In this document: piece after piece, positions 32,364-38,544 of the stretch | Position numbering within the stretch: position 1 is the first letter of the stretch | Layout: every line of letters begins with the position of its first letter | Virus record (IMG/VR): IMGVR_UViG_3300032093_011587 | Location: 1 to 40,731 of that record | DNA length: 40,731 bases | Source of the DNA: a virus | Direction: 5' to 3' (one strand) | Program-made: the position numbers and the translations under genes | The notes under the pieces: model-generated | What the model was told of the DNA's origin: nothing | Seen by the model: only the letters and a program-made list of their open reading frames with translations | Databases searched by the model: none

Positions 32364-32784
32364 CGCGACGGGCGGCTCCTTCGGGGAGGGCGATGTCGAT
32401 GGGGGCTGCGGGGACGGGAGGGGTGAAGGCAGTGACTGTTTTGGCAGTGCGGGTGACGGAGGCGGTGGCAGAGACACTGGTCTTCTCCTGTTGGGTGAGG
32501 GTCGCGATGCGACCGTTCAGTTTGAGGCACGTTTCAATGTAGGCGGTGAGTCGGGCGATGGCCGCCAGCTGGATCTTGGGGTCCGGGTCGTTGCAGAGCC
32601 GCATGAGCTGCTGGACCAGGTCGGTCTGCGTGAAGGGGGCGCCCCCGGCACGGAGAGCGGCTTCGAGACCTTCGAGCGAGAAGAAGGTCTGCACGACGGC
32701 CAGGTCAGGCGTGGGCTGGTGCAGGAGCTCCGACTGCGGCTCGGTCGGGATGGGAGGGGGTGGTGTGATGGTCGCTCGAAGCAT
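32335..32784 (-). CDS. Putative small terminase subunit (TerS-like)
   Basis: 149 residues. Central helical segment at about 30-95 with LVQQLMRLCNDPDPKIQLAAIARLTAYIETCLKLNG, the Asp-Pro-x-hydrophobic repeat style common in TerS oligomerisation domains, followed by a Thr/Pro-rich tail. It lies immediately before TerL. No clear N-terminal HTH was seen, so TerS is inferred from position and this helix. It overlaps the upstream HTH gene by 80 bases and the downstream one by about 30. Motif copies at 32413 and 32749. Confidence 0.5.
   Translation of the reverse strand: MLRATITPPPPIPTEPQSELLHQPTPDLAVVQTFFSLEGLEAALRAGGAPFTQTDLVQQLMRLCNDPDPKIQLAAIARLTAYIETCLKLNGRIATLTQQEKTSVSATASVTRTAKTVTAFTPPVPAAPIDIALPEGAARRVDPRPEKEG
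32413..32425 (-). repeat. 13-bp motif variant (CCCGTC end)
   Basis: CACCCCTCCCGTC on the minus strand in the TerS-like gene. Confidence 0.65.
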
Positions 32785-33283
32785 GGGTGGCAGCCTGAAG
32801 GATCTGGGCGACGACGGGGTTCTCTTTGATGCGGTGCTTCAGGAGGTCCTGGCCGCGCTTGCGGTTCTTCTCGGCAGTGTAGGCCATGAGGGCCAGGGCG
32901 TCGGCCCCCTTGCGTGCCTTCCGGAGAATGTCGCTGCGGGCCTCGCGTTCCGTGAGGTGGGAGGAGAGCATGAGCTGCGAGATCGAGATGGCGGCCTGGT
33001 CCGGCGTGAGGGTGGGAGGGGTGACCCGGCCCTTGGACTTGGAGGGTGAGCCCGGCGTGGTGTGGCACGGGGGGTCGTGGATCTGGAGCGAGGAGATGAG
33101 CGCGATGGCGAAGGTCGTGTGCTCGATGTAGCGGCCGCCCTTGAGTTCGAGGGAGGGGACGCCGAGCGTGCGTAACCACGCGCGGAATTGGCGTGTGGAC
33201 ATGCCCAGCGCTTTGCAGAATGTAGACTCGTGGTAGAGTCGCACGTATGGAAGAGAAATGATCGGCGGGCCTTGATGTCGCAT
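32705..33283 (-). CDS. HTH (MerR/recombinase-like) DNA-binding protein
   Basis: 192 residues from the ATG at 33283. Upstream in-frame starts exist to 33367 but run through the divergent control region; no start has a strong ribosome site, so this is a judgement. Residues about 15-60 are a helix-turn-helix (STFCKALGMSTRQFRAWLRTLGVPSLELKGGRYI), in the style of MerR/excisionase folds with a wing Gly-Gly-Arg-Tyr. The second half is Lys/Ala/Glu helix plus His/Pro tail. First gene of the leftward operon and next to the divergent helicase promoter, so it is a candidate regulator or the DNA-recognition half of the packaging complex. Confidence 0.65.
   Translation of the reverse strand: MRHQGPPIISLPYVRLYHESTFCKALGMSTRQFRAWLRTLGVPSLELKGGRYIEHTTFAIALISSLQIHDPPCHTTPGSPSKSKGRVTPPTLTPDQAAISISQLMLSSHLTEREARSDILRKARKGADALALMAYTAEKNRKRGQDLLKHRIKENPVVAQILQAATHASSDHHTTPSHPDRAAVGAPAPAHA
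32749..32759 (-). repeat. 11-bp core motif copy
   Basis: Core CCCCTCCCATC on the minus strand, in the overlap of the HTH and TerS-like genes; the TerS-like frame reads it PPPIP. Confidence 0.7.
33011..33023 (-). repeat. 13-bp motif variant (CCCACC end)
   Basis: CACCCCTCCCACC on the minus strand within the HTH gene. Confidence 0.5.
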
Positions 33284-33411
33284 CGGGAGAAGGGTAGAGT
33301 GTGGTGCCGGACGAGTCACCCCTCCCATCACGCACCGATGAGTCACGTCAGCGCCGGCACCCCACACAACAGAACGGAATGGATATGCCCCGAAGAGGGC
33401 AGGAGTGTCAC
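33284..33411. promoter_or_regulatory. Divergent control region of virion operon and helicase
   Basis: 128 bases between the two divergent starts. It holds a gapped inverted repeat (GTGTGGTGCCGG at 33299-33310 against CCGGCACCCCACAC at 33354-33367, two inserted bases), the exact motif copy at 33317-33329, and two GAGTCAC direct repeats (33313-33319, 33340-33346). No clear -10/-35 pair was found. It must contain promoters for both directions unless transcription comes from further away, and looks operator-rich. Confidence 0.55.
33317..33329 (+). repeat. 13-bp motif copy, exact (divergent region)
   Basis: CACCCCTCCCATC lies inside the inverted repeat between the leftward and rightward starts; if regulatory, this copy is the best placed. 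Confidence 0.9.
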
Positions 33412-34857
33412 ATGAGCGAAATGACTGTAAAGGCGGCCGAGGGTGTGCAGTTGACGCGGCGTGAGCCGGGACAGGCCGCGGAGGCCGTGATGAGGCTGTT
33501 GCGGACGCCGAGCGGACGGCAGGGCGTGTACTGGCGAGGCGGCGAGCTGATGCTCTGGGCCGGGAGCCGGTGGCGTGTGCTGTCGGTGGTGGAGGCGATG
33601 GACCTGATGCTGCTCCTGCTGAAGGACGCGGTCGTGATCAAGCGGACCGAAGATGACGGGGAGCGGAAGGTCCGGCTGTCGCCGAGTGTGGGGTTTGTGG
33701 AGGACACGCTGCGGTTCGTGCAGGCGATGGCCCGGACGGACAGCGATGTGCCAGGCTGGAAGAACGGGTCGGGAGGGGAGCCGGACGCGGCGTGGTGCAT
33801 CCCGTTCGAGGACGTGGTGCTGGACGTGAAGACGGGCAAGACGTGGACAAGGGACGAGACGTGGTTCGGCACGATGGTCCTGCCGGTGCGGTACGAGGAT
33901 CTGGAGGGCGCGAAGGCGGAGCGGTGGGCCAAGTGCGTGGAGCAGTGGGCCTGCGGCGATGCGGAGTGGGGTCCGCTGTTGCAGATGTCGCTCGGGTACA
34001 TGCTGATGCCGGTGCGGAGGCTGCGGAAGTGCCTGCTGATCCAGGGTGAGACGGGCGGCGGGAAGGGCGTGATCCAGCATGTGGTGCGGGCGATGATGGG
34101 CCGGGCGTTGCAGATCAGCAACATGGAGGCGCTGGCGGACAAGCACGGCACGGTCGGGCTGGGCAGTGCACAGGGGTTGTGGGTGCCGGAAGTGACGAAG
34201 GGACGGGGCGAGAGCGCGAGGACGGTCGCGAGGCTGTTCAAGGAGATCGTGGGCGAGGATGGGCTCACGATCAACCCGAAGTTCGGGCAGGTGGAGCGGG
34301 GCGTGAAGTGCGGTGCGATGCTTGTGATGACGAGCAACGTGGTGCCGCAGCTGGAGAACGAGAGGGGCGGGCTGACCAACAAGATGCTGATGCTGCCGAT
34401 CCGGAAGAGCTTCGACAAGGGCGGGGCCGAGGTCGGGCTGAAGGACCGGCTGGTGCGGGAGGAGCTGGCGGGCATCGTGGGGTGGGCGGTGGAGGGGGCG
34501 AGACGGGTCGCGAAGGAGGTCGAGGAGCGGGGCGAAGTGAAGTGGCCCAAGCCGGAAGTGGGCGTCGAGATGGAGGAGGCGTTCCTGGTCGAGAACAGCC
34601 CGGTCGCGGCGTTCCAGGCGGTGTGCTTCGAGAAGGCCGCCAAGGGCTTCGTGGCGGGCGAGCTCGTGCGGCGGGCGTGGAAGGCCTGGGTGCGGGACCA
34701 GCTGCGGGGGCGGGAGCCGGAGGGCGTGAGTGAGCACAACCTGCTGACGAAGCTGGAGGACCAGGGCATGTGGGGCGTGGTCAAGAGCCGGAACGGGAGC
34801 GGTGGGAGCCGGGGCATGCGGGGCATGGTCCTGCGGGCCACCCGAAAGGTGGAGTAA
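33412..34857 (+). CDS. SF3 helicase (D5/P4-type, DUF5906-like)
   Basis: 481 residues, ATG at 33412 with AGGAG six bases upstream. N-terminal part has the typical D5-like WCIPFEDVVLDVKTG stretch (about 128-142). Helicase core: Walker A GETGGGKG at 212-219, Walker B-like strand LWVPEV (256-261), motif C LVMTSN (304-309) and the GGLTNKMLMLPIRKSF block (319-334) as in poxvirus D5/P4 SF3 enzymes. No primase zinc finger or acidic primase triad was found, so this seems to be helicase only. Likely opens the origin (34.9 kb lies directly downstream). Its sense strand is G-rich while the other rightward genes are C-rich, in line with a position-dependent skew. Confidence 0.85.
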   Translation: MSEMTVKAAEGVQLTRREPGQAAEAVMRLLRTPSGRQGVYWRGGELMLWAGSRWRVLSVVEAMDLMLLLLKDAVVIKRTEDDGERKVRLSPSVGFVEDTLRFVQAMARTDSDVPGWKNGSGGEPDAAWCIPFEDVVLDVKTGKTWTRDETWFGTMVLPVRYEDLEGAKAERWAKCVEQWACGDAEWGPLLQMSLGYMLMPVRRLRKCLLIQGETGGGKGVIQHVVRAMMGRALQISNMEALADKHGTVGLGSAQGLWVPEVTKGRGESARTVARLFKEIVGEDGLTINPKFGQVERGVKCGAMLVMTSNVVPQLENERGGLTNKMLMLPIRKSFDKGGAEVGLKDRLVREELAGIVGWAVEGARRVAKEVEERGEVKWPKPEVGVEMEEAFLVENSPVAAFQAVCFEKAAKGFVAGELVRRAWKAWVRDQLRGREPEGVSEHNLLTKLEDQGMWGVVKSRNGSGGSRGMRGMVLRATRKVE

Positions 34858-35033
34858 TCCCCGGGAGCGGGGACAGTACCGGGTGTGCCGTACTTTCGCT
34901 CCGCATATATATATATATCTTCTTCTTCTTCTTCTAAAAGAGAAAAGAGTGGTACAGCGGGTAAGGGACGGTGGGGAAAGGGGTTGTGATACCGGTGGGG
35001 GTGGAATATGTACCGGGTGTACCGGGATTTTCA

Positions 35034-35046
35034 TACGGGAGGGGTG
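35034..35046 (-). repeat. 13-bp motif variant (CCCGTA end)
   Basis: CACCCCTCCCGTA on the minus strand, two changes from consensus, in the candidate origin region. Confidence 0.5.
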
Positions 35047-35063
35047 TTTCACCAACACGAAGG

Positions 35064-35105
35064 TCGCGGGTCGGGGGGGCTGCTGCCCCCCTCGTCCCCC
35101 CGCGA
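35064..35105. promoter_or_regulatory. Compound GC hairpin in candidate origin
   Basis: Outer arms TCGCGGG (35064-35070) and CCCGCGA (35099-35105); inner arms a seven-G run (35073-35079) and a six-C run (35086-35091). Could be an origin cruciform or a terminator-like structure. Confidence 0.5.
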
Positions 35106-35358
35106 TCACGGGATGCTCTGAACCGCACGGTCCCCGAACGATTCCGGATAAGCCACTCCCCTGTCGTGGGCGCCTTCACCCTCGCCGGTGACTAACGCGA
35201 CCCGGTCAGACTGCCCCGTTCGGAGCCCGGTCGCCCTCACAAGACCCCCCCATCGCCCAATCGGACCCCCACCTCGGCCCGTCCCATAATGCCTAGACCT
35301 ATGGAACCCGGCACCGCGTTGGTAGCCGCGTCTAACCGTCCCACTCAGGAGTCCACCC

Positions 35359-35655
35359 ATGTTCTACTCCGCCCGCCAATGTGCCCGCCTCGCACTCACA
35401 CCCATGCCTTCGACCGTCATCGGCGGCATCTCCGTGCCCTCTCCCACTCCGTTCCACAACCACCTCGAAGATGGCAACGCCTCGTCCGTCGTCCTCCGCT
35501 GCTACTGGCGGAAGCGGTACGGGAACACTTGGCACGCACCCCGCTTGAACGTCCGCCAGCGTCGCCAAGCCGCCCGTGCCGAAGCCCGTCCCGCTCCGAC
35601 CAACTTCGACGGCACCCGCTTCACGTACAACTTCGACCTCACCCGCTTCGCCTGA
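35359..35655 (+). CDS. Small unknown protein, 98 aa
   Basis: 98 residues, AGGAG with a C-rich spacer before the ATG (as in most rightward genes to its right). Basic middle (YWRKRYGNTWHAPRLNVRQRRQAARAEAR, about 49-77) suggests nucleic-acid binding, and it ends with two similar FDGTRF/FDLTRF-type segments. No family recognised. First gene after the candidate origin, so an early-expressed protein is possible. Confidence 0.7.
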   Translation: MFYSARQCARLALTPMPSTVIGGISVPSPTPFHNHLEDGNASSVVLRCYWRKRYGNTWHAPRLNVRQRRQAARAEARPAPTNFDGTRFTYNFDLTRFA

Positions 35656-35661
35656 CCACCC

Positions 35662-35751
35662 GTGCCGGCACATCTAGCGGTGTGCTTGCGCTTTTGTCCA
35701 CCGACAGCGTGTTGGTGGTTGTGTCAGTTCGTCGGTTCTGTTGACCGACAG
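35662..35751 (+). promoter_or_regulatory. Structured leader of the 35767 gene
   Basis: Holds a perfect 10-bp palindrome GTGCCGGCAC (35662-35671), CCACC/GGTGG arms (35698-35702 and 35714-35718), ACCGACAG twice (35700-35707 and 35744-35751) and a GTCGGT/ACCGAC hairpin (35731-35736 with 35744-35749). Likely the promoter/operator area for a separately expressed gene; no canonical promoter can be asserted. Confidence 0.5.
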
Positions 35752-35766
35752 TTTCTGGAGGTTCGT

Positions 35767-36264
35767 ATGTCTCAGTCCCCCTTCGCCGCTCTTCCCCACG
35801 CCGCCGCACCCAGCACCACGGAGCGTGATCCGAAGACCTTGCTGTTCATCGGTTATGGTGCAAACGGACGCCTCAAGTCCATGCCGTCCGACTCGTTCAT
35901 CCAAGTGGGCTTCACGTCCGCCGAGATCTCGCTTGGCCGCACGCCTGACGACAAGCCCGCCCACTGCGTCATCCTGTCGCGTTCGATCACCGATCCGGTC
36001 GAACGTGCCTCGTTCCAGCGGACCATGTCGAACCTCGTGGGCCTCAACCAGGAGCGCTCACGCGGGACCAAGCCCGTCACGGCCGAACAGATGCTCACGT
36101 ACTTCGTTCGCGTGATGCAAGAGTTCAACTTCGCCGTCGAGCAGTATCGTCCGCTCGAATCGTCCGAGGACGTACGCGCCCAGATCGCAGCACGCCAATC
36201 GGGCACCCGGACGCCCGCTGCGTCACCGCAGTCTCAGGCGTTCGACTTCGAGAACGTCCGCTGA
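35767..36264 (+). CDS. Unknown protein, 165 aa, apparently monocistronic
   Basis: 165 residues, ATG at 35767 with TGGAGG six bases upstream. A short Pro/Ala N-terminus precedes a compact globular part (about 22-150) with beta segments TLLFIGYGAN and FIQVGFTSAEISLG and a helical second half (QMLTYFVRVMQEFNFAVEQY). Its composition is closer to G=C and less C-skewed than the genes to its right. It is flanked by a structured leader and its own terminator (36271-36296), so it is probably transcribed as a unit. Function not recognised; an accessory (moron-like) or abundantly made nucleic-acid-associated protein are guesses. Confidence 0.75.
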   Translation: MSQSPFAALPHAAAPSTTERDPKTLLFIGYGANGRLKSMPSDSFIQVGFTSAEISLGRTPDDKPAHCVILSRSITDPVERASFQRTMSNLVGLNQERSRGTKPVTAEQMLTYFVRVMQEFNFAVEQYRPLESSEDVRAQIAARQSGTRTPAASPQSQAFDFENVR

Positions 36265-36270
36265 TCACGT

Positions 36271-36300
36271 GCCCGACCGCTTCACCGCGGTCGGGCGCTT
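36271..36300 (+). terminator. Terminator after the 35767 gene
   Basis: GCCCGACCGC (36271-36280) and GCGGTCGGGC (36287-36296) form ten perfect pairs with a six-base loop seven bases after the stop; a weak GCTTTGT tail follows. Confidence 0.75.
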
Positions 36301-36403
36301 TGTCTCGCCCGCGTACCCGTCCGCCTCGTGGCGTCCGGGGAAGCGAGCAGGAGCCCCCTCACCGGCCTCGATTGACACCCGTTCCCTTTCAGGAGCCTCT
36401 CCC

Positions 36404-37024
36404 ATGCCATCCACTCCCTCCCATCCCCGCCTCATCACCGTCTCCCTCCACCGCCTCTCCTCGTGCTCCATATCCCTCTCGCACCTGCCTATCCCGCCCC
36501 AGTCCACCCACTCCCTCCCCCTCTGCTCTTCCCAGCTCCTCTCCCTGCTCAACGCGACCTCCCACTCGCTCTGCATACTGCCCCTCGTCCTCCCCGTCCA
36601 CCTCCCCTCCTACTCCCCGGCCGACCGCAACGCCCTCGCCTCCCTCACCGAGCGCCTCGACCAGCTCGGCTTCAACACCCTCGCCCACTTCACCACCGGC
36701 CACACCTTCTGCCTCTTCTCACCCCTCGCCACGGACCGCCTCCCCGACTTCCTCCGCTCTTCCGACCTCCTTCTCCCGGGCGGCCACATCGCCGACTTCC
36801 CCGTCTCCCCCACCACCACCGCCCTTGCCACCCCCATCACCCCCACCCTCCTCGGCGGCCTCGACGACCCCGGCGAGCCCTGCCCCTGCTGTCGCCGCCT
36901 TGACTGCGGCTGCCCCGACAACTGCTCCAACTGTGCCCAGTCCCGCACCCCCGTCCGTTGCTCCAACTGCAACCGCTGGGCCTACTCCTCCCCCTGCGAA
37001 AAGTGCCTCCCCGACCGCCACTGA
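36404..37024 (+). CDS. Zinc-ribbon-like protein, 206 aa
   Basis: 206 residues, ATG at 36404 with AGGAG upstream. The first 150 residues are Leu/Ser/Pro-rich, without a confident fold. The C-terminal 50 hold four CxxC pairs: Cys160/163, 174/177, 186/189 and 198/201, plus Cys162, 168 and 170, so two zinc ribbons are likely. Cys-rich tails of this type bind nucleic acids or partner proteins. Alone on the strand between a terminator and the leader of 37085. Nothing ties it to a known family. Confidence 0.68.
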   Translation: MPSTPSHPRLITVSLHRLSSCSISLSHLPIPPQSTHSLPLCSSQLLSLLNATSHSLCILPLVLPVHLPSYSPADRNALASLTERLDQLGFNTLAHFTTGHTFCLFSPLATDRLPDFLRSSDLLLPGGHIADFPVSPTTTALATPITPTLLGGLDDPGEPCPCCRRLDCGCPDNCSNCAQSRTPVRCSNCNRWAYSSPCEKCLPDRH

Positions 37025-37025
37025 T

Positions 37026-37036
37026 CCCCTCCCATC
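37026..37036 (+). repeat. 11-bp core motif copy (after stop codon)
   Basis: CCCCTCCCATC one base after the TGA of the zinc-ribbon gene; the TGAT then C-run arrangement matches the copy at 1695. Precedes the leader CTTTCACCCCAGGAG. Confidence 0.8.
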
Positions 37037-37062
37037 CCACCGCCCCACCGGGCCGTGGGCTG

Positions 37063-37077
37063 CTTTCACCCCAGGAG
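37063..37077 (+). repeat. Leader repeat CTTTCACCCCAGGAG, copy 1
   Basis: 15-base sequence ending in the AGGAG ribosome site, whose start is 22 bases before the ATG at 37085; identical at 37573-37587. Confidence 0.85.
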
Positions 37078-37084
37078 TCCTTTC

Positions 37085-37534
37085 ATGTCCCAACTCTCTT
37101 TCCATCAGGCTCTCGATCGCATCCGCACTGAACCCCGCATCGCCGCAGTCGCCATCTACCTCATCACCCAGATCCCCAACGTCGACGCGACCGCCCGCCA
37201 GCTCATCATCCAGGGCTTCCACGCCAAGATGGCCGAGCGCACCTCCGAAGCCCTCGACGCCATCAACCACCACCACACCCTGCTCCGGCGACAACTAAGC
37301 ACCCTCGACTCCGTACTCACCGGCGTCAACAGCGATCTCGCCGACGAGAAACGCCGCCACAAAGCCCTATCCCTCTTCGTGGCCGACCTCGCCAAAGAGG
37401 GCCTCCGCTGCGACCTCAACCCCACCCTCAACTGCTCCGACACCCAGGTCCTCTACGCCTCCTTCGCCAACTACCTCACCGACCAGGACACTCGCCTCCG
37501 CGCCCGTGCCCAAGCCGCTCTCGACGCCAACTGA
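37085..37534 (+). CDS. Unknown helical protein, 149 aa
   Basis: 149 residues, all helix by composition. About 45-90 is a Leu/His/Arg/Glu coiled-coil stretch (EALDAINHHHTLLRRQLSTLDSVLTGVNSDLADEKRRHKAL). One Cys pair near the end. AGGAG ribosome site within a repeated leader shared with the next gene. No family recognised; could be a small regulator or a binding protein. Confidence 0.72.
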   Translation: MSQLSFHQALDRIRTEPRIAAVAIYLITQIPNVDATARQLIIQGFHAKMAERTSEALDAINHHHTLLRRQLSTLDSVLTGVNSDLADEKRRHKALSLFVADLAKEGLRCDLNPTLNCSDTQVLYASFANYLTDQDTRLRARAQAALDAN

Positions 37535-37541
37535 CCTCTCG

Positions 37542-37552
37542 CCCCTCCCATC
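37542..37552 (+). repeat. 11-bp core motif copy (after stop codon)
   Basis: CCCCTCCCATC seven bases after the stop of the 37085 gene, followed by a CCCC-tgcc-GGGG hairpin and the second leader repeat. Confidence 0.8.
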
Positions 37553-37572
37553 CCCTGCCGGGGCCGGAGGGT

Positions 37573-37587
37573 CTTTCACCCCAGGAG
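37573..37587 (+). repeat. Leader repeat CTTTCACCCCAGGAG, copy 2
   Basis: Identical to 37063-37077 and also begins 22 bases before its ATG (37595). Confidence 0.85.
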
Positions 37588-37594
37588 CCCCCCC

Positions 37595-37795
37595 ATGCAC
37601 ACCGCGAAAGAACTCGAACAAGCCTACTTCCACCTCTGCAACAAAGTCTCAGCCCAGGACCTCCCCCTACTCCGCATCCTCTTCGACCAAGCCAATTGGG
37701 CGCTCGCCTTGAAAGGTCTGCCTGTCTCGCCCAATGCCACCGGAGAAAAACACGACCCCACGACCGGCGGCTACGCCCATCCCCGTCCCCTCTAA
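37595..37795 (+). CDS. Small unknown protein, 66 aa
   Basis: 66 residues with the repeated leader and AGGAG; the next gene starts 11 bases after the stop. Helical N-terminus (ELEQAYFHLCNKVSAQDLPLLRILFDQANWAL) then a short polar tail. No family recognised, but the ribosome site and codon pattern support translation. Confidence 0.68.
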   Translation: MHTAKELEQAYFHLCNKVSAQDLPLLRILFDQANWALALKGLPVSPNATGEKHDPTTGGYAHPRPL

Positions 37796-37806
37796 GGAGT
37801 CCCCCC

Positions 37807-38151
37807 ATGCACGTCCTCGCCCTCGGTTTCGACGTCCCCTCCCCCACCGCCCGTATGCGTGAAGTCTTCCGCCTCCTCAACATGTTCGTCTCCGAACACG
37901 GCGCCCCCGACTCCCTCCGCAGCAACGGCCTCATCTCCCACTGCCTCGCCTGCGACTGGGCCCTCCACGACACCCCCCACGACTTCAACGTCCACCTCAT
38001 CGCCCCCGCCACTCCAGCCCCTTCCCTCTTCGCCGACCACTCCGACCTCACCCACATCATCGCCCTCGGCAACCCCTCCACTCCCCTCGCCGAGCGCATC
38101 ATCGCCTACAACTTCAAGCGCCCCAACCCACTCCCCGTCACCCGCCTCTAA
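37807..38151 (+). CDS. Small unknown protein, 114 aa
   Basis: 114 residues, AAGGAG before the ATG. Mixed alpha/beta opening MHVLALGFDVPSPTARMREVFRLLNMFV with His and Cys in the middle (SHCLACDWALHD). No family recognised. Part of the run of tightly packed small genes. Confidence 0.7.
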   Translation: MHVLALGFDVPSPTARMREVFRLLNMFVSEHGAPDSLRSNGLISHCLACDWALHDTPHDFNVHLIAPATPAPSLFADHSDLTHIIALGNPSTPLAERIIAYNFKRPNPLPVTRL

Positions 38152-38160
38152 GGAGCCCCC

Positions 38161-38544
38161 ATGATCCCCACGTACCCCACCCCTCCCACTTCCACCCTCG
38201 AACACCTCACCCGCATCCGCACCGTCCTCTCCAACCCCTCCCACTGGACTCGCCACTGCCTTGCCCAACACCCCTCGGGCAACGCCGTCCGCTTTGACGA
38301 CATCGCAGACCCTAGCACCCCCGTGTCCTGTTGCTGTCTCGTCGGCGCCGCAATCCGCACCTCCGGCGTCCTTCACACCATTGCCCGCGAGCGTGTTTGC
38401 GACCCCACCTACGACGTTCTTCACCGCGCGACCTCCACCAACTTCCTCGCCGCGTTCAACGACAACCCCAAGACCACGCACGCCGACATCCTCGCCGCTC
38501 TCGACCTCGCCATCGAACAGGAGACCTCCGCCCATGCTCGCTGA
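38161..38544 (+). CDS. DUF6197-like protein, copy 1
   Basis: 127 residues. The pattern LEHLTRIRTVLSNPSHWTRH, then a short acidic loop, SCCCLVGAAIR and the C-terminal FNDNPKTTHADILAALDLAI matches DUF6197-type proteins of actinobacterial and other phages/genomes, whose function is unknown. The next gene is a diverged tandem duplicate. AAGGAG upstream; ends overlapping the next gene's start by 11 bases. Confidence 0.65.
   Translation: MIPTYPTPPTSTLEHLTRIRTVLSNPSHWTRHCLAQHPSGNAVRFDDIADPSTPVSCCCLVGAAIRTSGVLHTIARERVCDPTYDVLHRATSTNFLAAFNDNPKTTHADILAALDLAIEQETSAHAR
38178..38190 (+). repeat. 13-bp motif variant (CCCACT end)
   Basis: CACCCCTCCCACT near the start of the 38161 gene; two changes from consensus in C-rich coding DNA, so possibly fortuitous. 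Confidence 0.35.

Larger units (their letters stand above)
34858..35358. other. 501-bp non-coding, repeat-rich region; candidate replication origin
   Basis: No supportable gene. In order it holds: a CCCCG/CGGGG hairpin (34859-34872) right after the helicase stop; GTACCGGGTGT at 34876-34886; (AT)7 at 34905-34918; a CTT-repeat pyrimidine run (34919-34935) followed by an A/G run (34936-34949); AGAGTGGTACA (34946-34956); the same GTACCGGGTGT at 35010-35020 overlapping a third GTACCGGG (35019-35026); a variant motif (35034-35046); a compound GC hairpin (35064-35105); and a mostly featureless C-rich stretch to the 35359 gene. AT-rich tract, iteron-like repeats and an abrupt strand-composition switch make this the best origin candidate. 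Confidence 0.6.

Noticed and set aside
6238-33329. Dispersed motif as G-quadruplex
   Set aside because: Each copy has only two short G runs on the purine strand; four runs are needed.
34971-35195. Small open frame in the candidate origin region
   Set aside because: Runs through repeats and the compound hairpin, no ribosome site, no gene-like composition.
35285-35290. CATAAT, -10-like
   Set aside because: No -35 partner at a normal distance and single occurrence; not supportable as a promoter.
36372-36377. A perfect TTGACA -35 box
   Set aside because: No TATAAT-like partner at 15-19 bases; AGGAG of the next gene occupies that place. Insufficient for a promoter.
1695-37552. Dispersed 13-bp motif as a CRISPR array or integron-like site
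   Set aside because: Spacing is irregular (tens of bases to several kb), copies lie in both directions and there are no Cas or integrase genes.
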